Positions 15,978 through 25,099 of a stretch of 64,000 bases of DNA are shown here, piece by piece. The stretch comes from Paenarthrobacter nitroguajacolicus. Its GTDB lineage: Bacteria > Actinomycetota > Actinomycetes > Actinomycetales > Micrococcaceae. The stretch covers positions 62,001-126,000 of the forward strand of contig NZ_VNFK01000002.1 of the NCBI RefSeq assembly GCF_007786235.1. The letters are read 5' to 3'. Made by a program: the position numbers and the translations under genes. Below the pieces are notes generated by a model. The model was not told where the DNA came from, made no database searches, and worked only from the letters and a program-made list of their open reading frames with translations. How positions within the stretch are numbered: the first letter of the stretch is position 1; the number at the start of each line of letters is the position of its first letter.

Positions 15978-16433
15978 TCACTTTCCCGCGAGCTCGGCTG
16001 GCCTGCGGCGGAGGGTCTTGGTGATGGAGAGCTTGCTGGAGTACTGAATGGACCCATAGCGGAACAGGTGGACCGCAAGGCGCAGGAGGAGCGCCCCGAT
16101 GATCAACGTCGTCGGGTTCAGGGTTGTCAGGATCATTTCGGTGACCCTGTTCTCGTTCTCCTCAAGGGTGCTGCTCAGCATCTGGTTGGAGAGCAGGAGG
16201 ATGACCACATAGAACAGCAGAAGGAACGTCAACGGAGGAATGGCGGAGCCGAAGCCGCCGGATGCTTGCCCGCCACGGAAGGTCTCGGTGTGGACCTTGA
16301 CTTCGCCGCCCGCGGCAGCCGTGAGTTCAGGTGAGTTGATGGTGGTCTGTGCTGCGACGGCCAGGAGTTGCTTGGCGACGGCTTCGTAGGTAGCCGCGTT
16401 CTTCCGGCAGGTACCCCAGCCGGGCGCCGTCAC
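15978..16433 (-). pseudogene. Remnant of ABC-2 type permease (NatB-like)
   Basis: The frame contains a periplasmic loop and a membrane segment of an ABC-2 permease (IPPLTFLLLFYVVILLLSNQ) followed by the signature TLEENENRVTEMILTTLNP, as in NatB-type exporters. The N-terminal membrane anchor is missing. The part after NPTTLIIG jumps directly to a C-terminal scrap (LRLAVHLFRYGSIQYSSKLS), so several helices have been deleted. It cannot form a transporter. The matching ATPase fragment lies just upstream. Confidence 0.75.
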
Positions 16434-16605
16434 TGGGTTCGAAGGGTTTCCCGTCGATGTGCAGGGTGCCAGCGGTGGGCTGGTAGATGCCCAACAGCGC
16501 CCGCAGGGTGGTGGTCTTGCCGGAGCCCTTACTGCCCAGAAATCCGAAGGTCCTTGATGTGCACCAGCGGCTCCATGGCCGCGCCCCCTGCAGACATAAC
16601 TTCAC
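16327..16605 (-). pseudogene. Remnant of ABC transporter ATPase (NatA-like)
   Basis: Only the N-terminal part of an ATPase is left: Walker A as GSKGSGKTT in FGFLGSKGSGKTTTLRALLG, then a region ending DGARLGYLPEERG, typical just before the Q-loop segment of NatA-like proteins. The frame then runs into the shifted permease remnant. Signature motif and Walker B are absent. The start has also been shortened by a deletion before FGFLG. Confidence 0.75.
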
Positions 16606-16669
16606 ACTACAAAAGCTTTTGAGGATTTATGCGTCATGATTTGAAAGTTCGCGACACTGTAACCGCAGG

Positions 16670-16697
16670 GGAGGGGTGGGCCCGTCCCCACCCCTCC
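16670..16697 (-). terminator. Hairpin downstream of the PfpI-family gene
   Basis: GGAGGGGTGGG (16670-16680) pairs perfectly with CCCACCCCTCC (16687-16697). It lies 55 nt after the stop of the minus-strand gene at 16752. No strong T tract follows, so strength is uncertain. Confidence 0.5.
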
Positions 16698-16751
16698 GCC
16701 CGGCGGCCGGCGACGCGGCGCGCCTTCGCTATTACCCGTCCAGTGGCAGTG

Positions 16752-17531
16752 TTAGTGCCCGGCTTCTGCTGCTGCCTGCTTCTTGGCGCTCTTTTCAGCA
16801 TCTTTCTCGGCTCGGAGCGCTTCAGCCTCGTGTTGTTCTTCGGCCTTTTCCTGATGGATGACATCCGCGAACAGCTTTTCCATTTCCTTGGCGACGCCAG
16901 CGGCTGAGGCTGGGTTCTGTCCAGTCACCAGCCGTTCGTCCACCACGACCTTCTCCTCGAACACGGGGGCGGAGGCATGGGTGGCGCCCTGTTCCACGAG
17001 ACGGTCTGCCAGGAAGAACGGAATGACCTTGTCCTTCCCTGCGGCTACCTCTTCGTCATTGGTGAAGGCGGCCACCGTTCGGCCTTGGACCAGGCGGAAG
17101 CCATTATCCAGTTCCACGTTCAAGAGGCCCGCCGGTCCGTGGCAGACGGCCCCTACCAAGCCGCCTGCGTTGTAGACACTGGCTACGAGGTTCTGAAGGC
17201 CCTCGCTGTCCGGGAAGTCCCACATCGTGCCATGGCCTCCCACGAGGTAGACGGCGTCATACTGTCCGGGATCAACGACCTCCACACGGGCGGTGTTGTA
17301 GAGCCCTGCGCGCGTCGTCTCGTCCTCGGTGAAGGCAACCTGGATGGGATCATCCTGATCCACCTCGTCGCGCGGAGGCTGGCCGCCCTTGATGGATGCA
17401 AAGTCGACGAAGTGACCGGAATCCTTGAAGACCTTCCAAGGATGTGCAGCTTCGGCAACGTTGTAGCCGGTCTTCTCTCCCGTAGCGCCAATCTCGGAAA
17501 CGCTGGTCAAAACCATGAGGATTTTCTTCAT
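16752..17531 (-). CDS. DJ-1/PfpI-family protein (Hsp31-like), type 1 glutamine amidotransferase fold
   Basis: The ATG at 17531 (MKKILMVLTS) has AAGGAG upstream; a longer frame has no such site. The 259-residue protein shows the nucleophile elbow GAVCHGPAGL with the reactive Cys, and the acidic ligand region in YLVGGHGTMWDFPD. This matches Hsp31/class I glyoxalase III-type chaperones, which detoxify methylglyoxal. The last 40 residues are an unusual charged tail rich in Glu, Ala and Lys (EKDAEKSAKKQAAAEAGH), probably helical or disordered. It is monocistronic. Confidence 0.88.
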   Translation of the reverse strand: MKKILMVLTSVSEIGATGEKTGYNVAEAAHPWKVFKDSGHFVDFASIKGGQPPRDEVDQDDPIQVAFTEDETTRAGLYNTARVEVVDPGQYDAVYLVGGHGTMWDFPDSEGLQNLVASVYNAGGLVGAVCHGPAGLLNVELDNGFRLVQGRTVAAFTNDEEVAAGKDKVIPFFLADRLVEQGATHASAPVFEEKVVVDERLVTGQNPASAAGVAKEMEKLFADVIHQEKAEEQHEAEALRAEKDAEKSAKKQAAAEAGH

Positions 17532-17757
17532 GAGATGCTCCTTTCGTCCACCTCCCACCCTACGCCCAGCCACTTTTGGGCGTCATTCTCCTCAAGGGGC
17601 CAACCATTTCCGGCCCAAACAGTGACGGAATTAACACGCTGCAACGGCCCTGAAATATGCAGTATCCGCCTCGCACCGGCATAGTTAACGTCTTGGGCTT
17701 GCACAAATGGGTACAGTCACCGCATGAATGCAGGACAGAAACGAACAGGGGCTTGAC

Positions 17758-18780
17758 TTGGCAGGGAATGCAACCTTCCGGCACAGCAACACAGCGCTGC
17801 TCTCGGTGAGCAGTGTTGAGGCTCCGATGATCGTCAGTTCCAAGGACTTCGACCACAGGTTGGCCTCGACCCTCAAACGGCTGAAGTTCCCGCCGCGATT
17901 GCTGGAGCGCGTCGCGGGTATCACGCACCGCCGCTGGTGGGCCGCCGGGACATCGTTCGACGATGCGGCGGTAGAAGCGGGCGCCAAAGCCTTGGCCGAG
18001 GCCGGCGTCGGGGCATCGGAAGTCGGCCTGCTGATCAACACCTCGGTCACCAGGCGCAATCTTGAACCATCTGTGGCGGTCAAGATCCATCACGAACTGG
18101 GCCTGCCGTCGTCGGCCATGAATTTTGACCTGGCCAACGCCTGCCTCGGTTTCGTCAATGGCTTGATACTGGCCGCCAACATGATCGATTCCGGCCAAAT
18201 CAAGTACGCAGTGATCGTCAACGGTGAAGATGCCCAGGTGACGCAGGAAGCCACGCTGGCACGACTGCAGCGGCCTGAGACCACCAGGGAAGACTTCAGT
18301 CGGGAGTTCGCCACGCTGACGCTCGGGTCCGGGGCGGCCGCAGCGGTTCTGGGACCCGCGGACGAATACCCGGGGGCGCACCGGCTGGTGGGCGGCGTGA
18401 TGCGTGCGGGCACCGAACACCACGAATTGTGCGTGGGCGGCATCGATGGCATGACGACGGACACGAAGGGCTTGCTCGACGGCGGACTTCAGTTGGTGGT
18501 CGACGCCTGGCACGAAGCCCAGCCGGACTGGGACTGGGCCGCCATGGACCGCTACGTCACCCACCAAGTGAGCAATGCCTACACCCAGGCAATCATCAAA
18601 GCCATTGACTTGGACCCGGACAAAGTACCCATAACGTTCCCGCACTGGGGCAACGTGGGGCCTGCCTCCCTTCCCATGACGCTTGCCGCCGAGGCTCAGT
18701 CCTTGAACGCCGGAGATCGGGTCTTGTGTATGGGGGTAGGGTCCGGGCTCAATGCAGGAATGGTGGAAATCGTTTGGTAA
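17758..18780 (+). CDS. oleA: OleA, thiolase-superfamily acyl-CoA condensing enzyme
   Basis: OleA joins two fatty acyl-CoAs head to head to a beta-keto acid, the first step of long-chain olefin synthesis. The 340-residue product has the active-site Cys129 in DLANACLGF, a conserved His in THQVSNAY and the Asn in HWGNVGPAS. I chose TTG 17758 because AGGGG lies 7 nt before it and the product then starts LAGNATFRHS, matching OleA N-termini; an ATG at 17728 would add ten residues. The stop overlaps the start of the OleBC gene. Acyl-CoA condensation rather than FabH activity follows from the neighbours. Confidence 0.93.
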   Translation: MAGNATFRHSNTALLSVSSVEAPMIVSSKDFDHRLASTLKRLKFPPRLLERVAGITHRRWWAAGTSFDDAAVEAGAKALAEAGVGASEVGLLINTSVTRRNLEPSVAVKIHHELGLPSSAMNFDLANACLGFVNGLILAANMIDSGQIKYAVIVNGEDAQVTQEATLARLQRPETTREDFSREFATLTLGSGAAAAVLGPADEYPGAHRLVGGVMRAGTEHHELCVGGIDGMTTDTKGLLDGGLQLVVDAWHEAQPDWDWAAMDRYVTHQVSNAYTQAIIKAIDLDPDKVPITFPHWGNVGPASLPMTLAAEAQSLNAGDRVLCMGVGSGLNAGMVEIVW

Positions 18781-21434
18781 TCGCCTCCTGGCCGGGGGTG
18801 GACCCCGAATGGTCACGGACCATCCGGGTTGAGTCCACCTCGACCGTCGATACGCCCGGTACAACGCGCCGTTGGCACCTGTTGGACAACGGAGCCCAGC
18901 TCGCCCGCCGCGGACTGCAACCCGTCGGCACGCTGCTGTGCGTGCACGGCAACCCGACGTGGTCGTATTTGTGGCGGACGCTGCTGACTGCCGGATCCGA
19001 TCCCGCACACCCGTGGCGGGTTGTAGCCGTAGACCAGCTGGACATGGGCTACTCGGAGCGCAGCGGCACTTTCCGACGCCTGGCGGACCGAATCAATGAC
19101 CTCGGCGACCTCACGGACGCTTTGGGCCTGAAGGGTCCGGTGGTGACGGTGGGGCATGACTGGGGCGGCGTCATCAGCCTGGGGTGGGCATTGGCGCACC
19201 CGCGTCACGTCACCGGCGTGGTGTTGACGAACACAGCGGTCCACCACCCGTCCGACACCGCGCTCCCGCCGGCCCTCCGGCTGGCCTTGCATCCCGCCGT
19301 GCATCGGTGGGGGACAACGACGTCGGACGCCTTTCTCCGAGTGACGCACTCGCTGGCGGAACCACCGTTGCCCGCCGATATCCGCAGGGCCTACATGGCC
19401 CCCTACCGTGGTGCCGGGCGCAGGTCCGGGGTGGGCAACTTTGTGGCGGATATTCCGGCAGACGCGTCCCATCCAAGCTATTCCGCGCTCCAAGGGGTCT
19501 CTGAAGGGTTGCGCGGCCTGAAAGTCCCGGCTCTGATGCTCTGGGGCCCGCGGGATCCTATCTTTTCCGACCGGTACCTGAAGGATCTTGTCGGCCGGCT
19601 CCCGCACGCGGACGTGCATCGCTTCGAAGGCGCCGGACACCTCGTGGCGGAAGACCGGGACATCGCGACGCCAATCTTCCAGTGGCTCGCCGGGAACACC
19701 GAAGCTGCGGCCATCGGAGGCCACGGCCTGGGCGATAGCGCCGAGCGTGAGGAAGCAGCATTTCGCCCTCTGTGGGACTCGCTCGGCAAGCAGGCACAGG
19801 GACAGGCCAAGGGAGATACCGCTGTTGCCGAAATGGCGCCGGACGGCAGTATCAGCCGCTCGCTGAGCTGGCAGCAGTTGGACCGCGGCATCCTGGATCT
19901 CGCCGCGGGGTTGCGGGAAGTCGGCGTCAAGAAGGGGAGCCGGGTCAGCTTGATGGTTCCGCCTGGCGCGGACCTGACCGTAGCGCTCTATGCCTGCCTG
20001 CGGCTGGGCGCTGTGGTGGTGGTGGCCGACGCGGGTCTGGGAACCAGAGGCCTGAGTCGCGCAGTGAAGGGCGCCACCGCCGATTTCCTCATCGGAATCG
20101 ACAAGGCCCTGACGGCTGCTGCGGTACTCGGCTGGCCCGGACGCCGGGTCAGCGTGCAGGATCTGCCAGCTGCCCGCCGTCGAATCCTCGGCGTCGAAAC
20201 GTCCCTCGCGGCCCTGGCCAGGCGGGGGGCCGGTTCTGCGTTGCCGGCGCACGCTGTGGACGCAGATGCCCCGGCCGCTGTGCTGTTCACGTCCGGCTCC
20301 ACTGGTCCAGCCAAAGGCGTGCTGTACACGCATCGACAACTGGCCGCCATGAGGGACACAGTGTCCAGAACGTTTGGGATCCGGCCCGGTTCCCGGCTCG
20401 TGGCAGGCTTCGCTCCGTTTGCCTTGCTGGGCCCGGCGCTTGGAGCGGTTTCGGTGACGCCTGCCATGGACGTCACTGCCCCACGAACATTGACGTCCCG
20501 CGCCCTGGCGGAGGCCGCCGCAGCCATCGACGCCACGGTGGTCTTCGCTTCACCGGCGGCGTTGGCCAACGTCGTTGCCACCAGTGATGCTGTCAATGGT
20601 GCAGGGCATGAAGCCCTGAACGGCGTCGAGTTGCTGCTTTCGGCGGGCGCCCCCGTCCCCGAGCCGCTGCTTCTTGAGGTGCAGCAACTGCTGCCTCGGG
20701 CGTCGCTTCATACTCCGTACGGGATGACGGAGGCGCTCCCGGTCACGGACATCAGCCTGGAGCAGATTCAGGCCGCAGCGGCCGAATCTGCTGCGGGGAC
20801 TGTCAAGGGAGCAGGGAACGGAGTGTGCGTGGGGGAGCCCGTGCACGGCGCCCGCCTGGCGGTAATCCCCTTGGCTGGGGACGGAACCGCACCAGGGTCC
20901 GCGTTCTCCACCGAAGCCGGAGTAACCGGCGAGATCCTAGTCAGGGCACCGCACGTCAAAGAAGCCTATGACAGGCTCTGGCTGACCCAGTGCGAGAGCG
21001 CCGGCCTGCCCGGATGGCACCGCACCGGTGACGTAGGGCACTTCGACGCCGCTGGTCGGCTGTGGGTGGAGGGACGCCTCGCCCACGTGGTGACAGCGCC
21101 CGGGGGCGTCGTGACGCCCGTTGGCGCCGAACAGGCCATCGAACGGCTGGAGGAGGTCCGGCTGGCCGCTGTTGCCGGGGTGGGGCCGGCCGGGACACAG
21201 GCGGTTGTGGCCGTCGTCGAAACGGTGACGCCGTACCGTAAGGCCGGTCCTGCTGCGCCGGAGCTCGCGGGCCGAGTTCGCAGGGCCGCGCTGGAAGCCG
21301 GCGTCGGTGTCTCCGCCGTCCTGGCTGTCCCCGCACAGCCCACCGACATCAGGCACAACGCCAAAATCGACCGCACCCGCCTGTCCGCCTGGGCTTCGCA
21401 TGTGCTGGCCGGTGGCCGGCCGGGAAAGCCATGA
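18774..21434 (+). CDS. oleBC: OleBC fusion: beta-lactone decarboxylase plus beta-lactone synthetase
   Basis: The protein of about 886 residues joins two olefin enzymes. Residues 1-335 form an alpha/beta hydrolase of haloalkane dehalogenase type with nucleophile Asp129 in VGHDWGG and the terminal His in GAGHLVAED. This is OleB, which turns a beta-lactone into an alkene and CO2. From about residue 345 on it is an AMP-forming enzyme with LFTSGSTGPAKGV (about 507-519), TPYGMTEALPV and HRTGDVGHFD. This is OleC, which forms the beta-lactone. TTG 18774 overlaps the oleA stop; GTG 18798 is an alternative. The fusion is known in actinobacteria. Confidence 0.93.
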   Translation: MVIASWPGVDPEWSRTIRVESTSTVDTPGTTRRWHLLDNGAQLARRGLQPVGTLLCVHGNPTWSYLWRTLLTAGSDPAHPWRVVAVDQLDMGYSERSGTFRRLADRINDLGDLTDALGLKGPVVTVGHDWGGVISLGWALAHPRHVTGVVLTNTAVHHPSDTALPPALRLALHPAVHRWGTTTSDAFLRVTHSLAEPPLPADIRRAYMAPYRGAGRRSGVGNFVADIPADASHPSYSALQGVSEGLRGLKVPALMLWGPRDPIFSDRYLKDLVGRLPHADVHRFEGAGHLVAEDRDIATPIFQWLAGNTEAAAIGGHGLGDSAEREEAAFRPLWDSLGKQAQGQAKGDTAVAEMAPDGSISRSLSWQQLDRGILDLAAGLREVGVKKGSRVSLMVPPGADLTVALYACLRLGAVVVVADAGLGTRGLSRAVKGATADFLIGIDKALTAAAVLGWPGRRVSVQDLPAARRRILGVETSLAALARRGAGSALPAHAVDADAPAAVLFTSGSTGPAKGVLYTHRQLAAMRDTVSRTFGIRPGSRLVAGFAPFALLGPALGAVSVTPAMDVTAPRTLTSRALAEAAAAIDATVVFASPAALANVVATSDAVNGAGHEALNGVELLLSAGAPVPEPLLLEVQQLLPRASLHTPYGMTEALPVTDISLEQIQAAAAESAAGTVKGAGNGVCVGEPVHGARLAVIPLAGDGTAPGSAFSTEAGVTGEILVRAPHVKEAYDRLWLTQCESAGLPGWHRTGDVGHFDAAGRLWVEGRLAHVVTAPGGVVTPVGAEQAIERLEEVRLAAVAGVGPAGTQAVVAVVETVTPYRKAGPAAPELAGRVRRAALEAGVGVSAVLAVPAQPTDIRHNAKIDRTRLSAWASHVLAGGRPGKP

Positions 21435-22408
21435 AGGTCCTGGTCACCGGAGCCAGTGGGCTGCTGGGAAGTGAAGTGGCCCGGCTGCTGGTCCGCCAAG
21501 GCCATACAGTGTCCACGTTCCAGCGCCGACCGTCCGGAGTCGACGGCGCGACAGACATCCGCGGGTCCATTACGGACGACGCCGCGCTTCGGCGGGCGGT
21601 GGAAGGGGCCGACGGCGTCATCCACCTCGCCGCGAAAGTATCCTTCACCGGTCGCGCCGCTGAGTTCGCCGAAGTGAACGTCGAAGGGACCCGCCGCCTG
21701 GTCCGTCGCGCCCGGGCCGCAGGAGTGCGGGATGTCGTGTTCGTCTCTTCCCCGTCCGTGGCCAACTCCGGCGCCGCCATCGTCGGGTTGGGCGCTGAGC
21801 CGGCTGACCCGAAGCGCGCGCATGGGCACTACTCCCGCACCAAAGCGGAGGCGGAGTTGCTGGCGCTGGCAGCCGACACCCCCGAATTCCGGGTGGCAGC
21901 AGTGCGTCCCCACATCGTCTGGGGCCCGGGCGACACCCAACTGGTGGAGCGGGTCCTGGCGCGGGCAAGCCGAAGCCGGCTGCCTCTCCTCGACGCCGGT
22001 GCGGCCCTCATCGACACCACCTACGTGGACAACGCAGCCTCCGCGATCGTCGCCGCGCTGCACCGCATGGACTACGTCCATGGCCGGGCACTTGTGGTGA
22101 GCAACGGCGAGCCCCGTCCCATCGGGGAATTGCTGGCAGGCATCTGCGGGGCGGGGGATGTTGCGGCGCCGTCGTGGACTATCCCTGGTGCCATGGCGCG
22201 GACGGCTGGAATGGTGGTGGAGAAACTCTGGATCCTGGCAGGGCGCAAAGAGGAGCCGCCGATGACGAGGTTCCTTGCAGAGCAGCTCTCCACAGCCCAC
22301 TGGTTCGACCAGCGCGTAACCCGGGAGCTCCTCGATTGGACCCCCGGCGTTTCTCTCGATGAAGGACTGGCGCGGCTGGCCACCTATTACGGTTCCGGGC
22401 AGCCATAG
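21431..22408 (+). CDS. oleD: OleD, NADPH-dependent beta-keto acid reductase
   Basis: The 325-residue short-chain dehydrogenase (extended, NAD-epimerase type) starts at ATG 21431, overlapping the oleBC stop (ATGA). It shows the cofactor loop GASGLLGSEV (7-16), an acidic pocket, and the YxxxK pair in HYSRTKAEAE near residue 134. It reduces the OleA product to a beta-hydroxy acid, the OleC substrate. The gene completes the oleA-oleBC-oleD operon, so all four catalytic activities of the pathway are present. Confidence 0.93.
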   Translation: MKVLVTGASGLLGSEVARLLVRQGHTVSTFQRRPSGVDGATDIRGSITDDAALRRAVEGADGVIHLAAKVSFTGRAAEFAEVNVEGTRRLVRRARAAGVRDVVFVSSPSVANSGAAIVGLGAEPADPKRAHGHYSRTKAEAELLALAADTPEFRVAAVRPHIVWGPGDTQLVERVLARASRSRLPLLDAGAALIDTTYVDNAASAIVAALHRMDYVHGRALVVSNGEPRPIGELLAGICGAGDVAAPSWTIPGAMARTAGMVVEKLWILAGRKEEPPMTRFLAEQLSTAHWFDQRVTRELLDWTPGVSLDEGLARLATYYGSGQP

Positions 22409-22454
22409 CGGTATGTGCCTGAGAGGGCAGTTCCTGTGCGGTGCCTCCTCCCGA

Positions 22455-23063
22455 CTAAGCCCCGGGTGTGTACTGTGCGGACGCAGCCGCTGCTCCGCTG
22501 GCGATTTCGTCGGAGGTTGCGGTTCCGGAGGCTTCTACGCTGTGCGTCCAGCGGCTGATCGATCCACGATTGAACTCCACCACTTCGGGCGAGTTGGCCA
22601 TCTCGATGGGGTCGTCCACCGCCACACCGCGCAAGTACAGGCCAAGGCCCAGCATGGCCCCGTCCCAGCCGGGCCCCACGAACAGTGCTCCCGCTCCGCT
22701 GCCGGCCATGGACAACGGAACGGTGTGCGTGAGTTCGACAGTGGTCTTCCCCGCCGTCTCCGTCAGGGTGACATCGACGATGCTTTCCGGGCCCCCAAAG
22801 GTGACCTGCAAGGTTACTGGCGGTTCGCAGCGCCGGATCTCGCCGCCTGCGTTGCCCTCCAACTGAAAGCTCCCACCGGGGCGCAGGTCACCCGTGATCG
22901 GATAGAACCAGCGGAGCAGCCGCTCGGGTTCGGTCAGGGCTGACCAAACATCTTCCGGCTCTGCGTCGTAGGCGCGGCTGACCCGTACCGATACGGTTTC
23001 AGCAGCTTTATTCCTGGCTACTGATCGGTGAATTTCCGCGAGCTCTTGGAGCATGTCAAACAT
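22455..23063 (-). CDS. SRPBCC (AHSA1-like) domain protein
   Basis: Starting at ATG 23063, the 202-residue protein has the START/Bet v1-like AHSA1 pattern: VSVRVSRAYDAEPEDVWSAL, then TEPERLLRWFYPITGDLRPG, and a C-terminal long helix region. It begins 4 nt after the stop of the ArsR-type regulator upstream, an arrangement seen in many actinobacteria where the regulator and the SRPBCC protein form a unit. The ligand is unknown. Confidence 0.85.
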   Translation of the reverse strand: MFDMLQELAEIHRSVARNKAAETVSVRVSRAYDAEPEDVWSALTEPERLLRWFYPITGDLRPGGSFQLEGNAGGEIRRCEPPVTLQVTFGGPESIVDVTLTETAGKTTVELTHTVPLSMAGSGAGALFVGPGWDGAMLGLGLYLRGVAVDDPIEMANSPEVVEFNRGSISRWTHSVEASGTATSDEIASGAAAASAQYTPGA

Positions 23064-23067
23064 GTGA

Positions 23068-23427
23068 TCATTCCTTGTCTGTCGATTTTCGTGCACGTCG
23101 ATCGCGTCGTCCCCTGGCCAGCTCGGTGTCGAGCGCATCCAGGCGTTGCGTCCAGAAGTCCCGAAATGGCTGCAGCCACTGATCCACGTCCTTGAAAGGC
23201 GTTGCGTCGACGGCGTACAGCCGGCGTGTGCCAACCGGGCGCACCTGGACGAAACCGTTCTCCCGCAGCACCCTCAGATGCTGCGATACGCCGGGTTGGG
23301 AAATGCCGAACTCTTGGCTGATCACGGCAGACAGTGCGCCCGATGACTGTTCGTCGTCCATCAAGAGCTCTAGGATTCTGCGTCGGACCGGGTCACCCAG
23401 GACGTCAAAAGCGTGCACATTCCGCAA
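23068..23427 (-). CDS. ArsR-type winged-helix regulator
   Basis: The 119-residue repressor has the winged-helix core LGDPVRRRILELLMDDEQSS, with recognition helix around FGISQPGVSQHLRVLRENG and wing VQVRPVGTRRLYAVD. Metal-binding Cys motifs of classical ArsR proteins are absent, so it belongs to the metal-independent group paired with SRPBCC proteins. The start is uncertain: TTG 23427 or GTG 23418, neither with a strong ribosome site. A 10-4-10 palindrome at 23443-23466 just upstream is its probable autoregulatory operator. Confidence 0.88.
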   Translation of the reverse strand: MRNVHAFDVLGDPVRRRILELLMDDEQSSGALSAVISQEFGISQPGVSQHLRVLRENGFVQVRPVGTRRLYAVDATPFKDVDQWLQPFRDFWTQRLDALDTELARGRRDRRARKSTDKE

Positions 23428-23442
23428 AATATCAGCAGTTTC

Positions 23443-23466
23443 TTATATAAGTCAATACTTATATAA
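23443..23466. promoter_or_regulatory. Operator-like palindrome upstream of the ArsR/SRPBCC pair
   Basis: TTATATAAGT and ACTTATATAA form a perfect inverted repeat around CAAT, 16 nt before the regulator's first possible start. AT-rich imperfect palindromes of this size are typical ArsR-family sites. It also overlaps possible promoter hexamers. Confidence 0.6.
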
Positions 23467-23472
23467 TTGACG

Positions 23473-23500
23473 GCTCGACGACGGGAGGTCGCCGTCGAGC
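23473..23500 (-). terminator. Hairpin downstream of the amino acid permease gene
   Basis: GCTCGACG (23473-23480) and CGTCGAGC (23493-23500) pair around a 12-nt loop, 26 nt after the permease stop on the minus strand. An AT-rich tract follows in that direction. Confidence 0.5.
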
Positions 23501-23526
23501 AACTATTGCGTCGGGTGCGGAGAAGT

Positions 23527-24963
23527 TCATGTCCTGCGGCGGGCGTTGCTCTTCCTGGTGAGCAGCCACGTGATGAACCACAATACGATGCCGATGGCCA
23601 TCAGGCCGCCGGCTACCTGGTACTGGATGACGTTGCGACCAACCCAGGGGCCCGCGAGGAAGGCGCACAACAGGGCCGCTACCAAGGGCAGTTGCCCCGG
23701 TGAGGTGAAGAAGACCTTGCGGTTGGGGTCCCGTTTGCGGCGAAGTACAACGCACACCACATTGACTACGGTGAACACGCACAGCAGAAGGAAGGCAGTG
23801 GTACCTGAAAGATTGGCCACGATGTTGCTGTCAGGATCACTGCTGACGTACCAGATCAATCCCAGCGCCAACACGGTGGAGAACGTGATCCCCGCCCACG
23901 GTGAACGGCGACCGGGCAGCACCTTCCCCAAGCCGCTCGGCAGGACGTGCTGACGGGCCATGCCGTAGATCAGGCGGCTCGCCATCAGCATGTTGATCAG
24001 CGCTGTGTTGGCCACTGCGAAGACCGCGAGGAACGGAAAGATCCTGTCGATGGGAAAGTCGGGCGAGCCCTTGTGCACGACTTCCAGCAGCGCTGCGCCC
24101 TCCGCTTCCCTGATCTCGCCGAGCTCTGTGGGCGAAAGGACGCTGACAACCGAAATGGCAACCAGCATGTAGAGAAGCACCGCGATCCCGAGCCCGGTGA
24201 GCATCGTTCGCGGAAATATCTTCTCCGGGTCCTTGGTCTCCTCCACCATGTTGACGGAGTCCTCGAAGCCCACCATTGCAAAGAAGGCAATTGACGTGGC
24301 CGCCGTGACAGCGAGGAACAATCCCTTGTCCTGCTGGTCCGTGAAGACGAGGATCTCCTGGAAATTTCCCGTGCCTTGGGCCATCACGAAGAAGCCAACC
24401 CCGATCACGATGCACAGGGCGAGTACCTCCACCAGTGTCAGCACAACGTTGAACTTGACGCTCTCACCCACGCCGCGCAGGTTGATCGCCGCCAGTAACA
24501 ACATGAATGCCAACGCGACTGCGGTAATCACACTGCGGTCCGGCTTGTCCATCCAGCCATTGATCTCCAACCCGCCGAAGAGGTTTTGGGCAAGGACGTT
24601 CGCGGACGTCGAGGCACTGGTGATGCCGGAGCACACCACGGCGAACGCCACGAGGAAGGTGACGAAATGGATTCCGAAGGCCTTGTGGGTGTAGAGCGCC
24701 GCACCTGCTGCCTGTGGGTACTGGGTCACCAACTCCAGGTACGAAAGCGCTGTGAGGGTCGCGACAATGAACGCCAGGAGGAACGGCAGCCAGACGATGC
24801 CACCGACTGTTCCGGCCATCGTCCCGGTCACCGCGTAAACGCCGGCGCCCAGGATATCGCCGACGATGAAGAGGAGCAGGAGCTTGGAACCCAAGACCCG
24901 CTTGAGCTCCGGCTCTTGGCCGGCGGGCATGGGGTTGAGGACTTCGTCGGACGTGGTGCTCAT
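23527..24963 (-). CDS. APC-family amino acid permease
   Basis: The 478-residue membrane protein starts at ATG 24963 behind GGAGG. About twelve hydrophobic segments are visible. The first shows the APC signature GDILGAGVYAVTG (near residues 34-46), a backbone-binding glycine loop, and helix 6 carries FFAMVGFEDSVNMVEETKDP, the conserved acidic end typical of amino acid/polyamine transporters. Proton-coupled uptake of an amino acid is the likely role; the substrate cannot be read. It is not linked to its neighbours. Confidence 0.9.
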   Translation of the reverse strand: MSTTSDEVLNPMPAGQEPELKRVLGSKLLLLFIVGDILGAGVYAVTGTMAGTVGGIVWLPFLLAFIVATLTALSYLELVTQYPQAAGAALYTHKAFGIHFVTFLVAFAVVCSGITSASTSANVLAQNLFGGLEINGWMDKPDRSVITAVALAFMLLLAAINLRGVGESVKFNVVLTLVEVLALCIVIGVGFFVMAQGTGNFQEILVFTDQQDKGLFLAVTAATSIAFFAMVGFEDSVNMVEETKDPEKIFPRTMLTGLGIAVLLYMLVAISVVSVLSPTELGEIREAEGAALLEVVHKGSPDFPIDRIFPFLAVFAVANTALINMLMASRLIYGMARQHVLPSGLGKVLPGRRSPWAGITFSTVLALGLIWYVSSDPDSNIVANLSGTTAFLLLCVFTVVNVVCVVLRRKRDPNRKVFFTSPGQLPLVAALLCAFLAGPWVGRNVIQYQVAGGLMAIGIVLWFITWLLTRKSNARRRT

Positions 24964-25099
24964 GGTTGACCTCCACGGCGGGTGCACGGCTCCTGGAAAC
25001 GACGGCCTTGTGTGGCCTACTTCACTGTGATCCTCTGGGCGGGGTTTGGCAACACCACCGGTTGAGCATCCACGGGATCACGTCCAGCCCAGGTCCTGT

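Noticed and set aside
15978..16605. Functional ABC transporter of NatAB type
   Set aside because: Both genes lack essential parts (Walker B, several membrane helices) and their frames are shifted.
18813..20339. 508-codon minus-strand frame inside oleBC
   Set aside because: It is opposite a clear two-domain enzyme; no start site or family was found.
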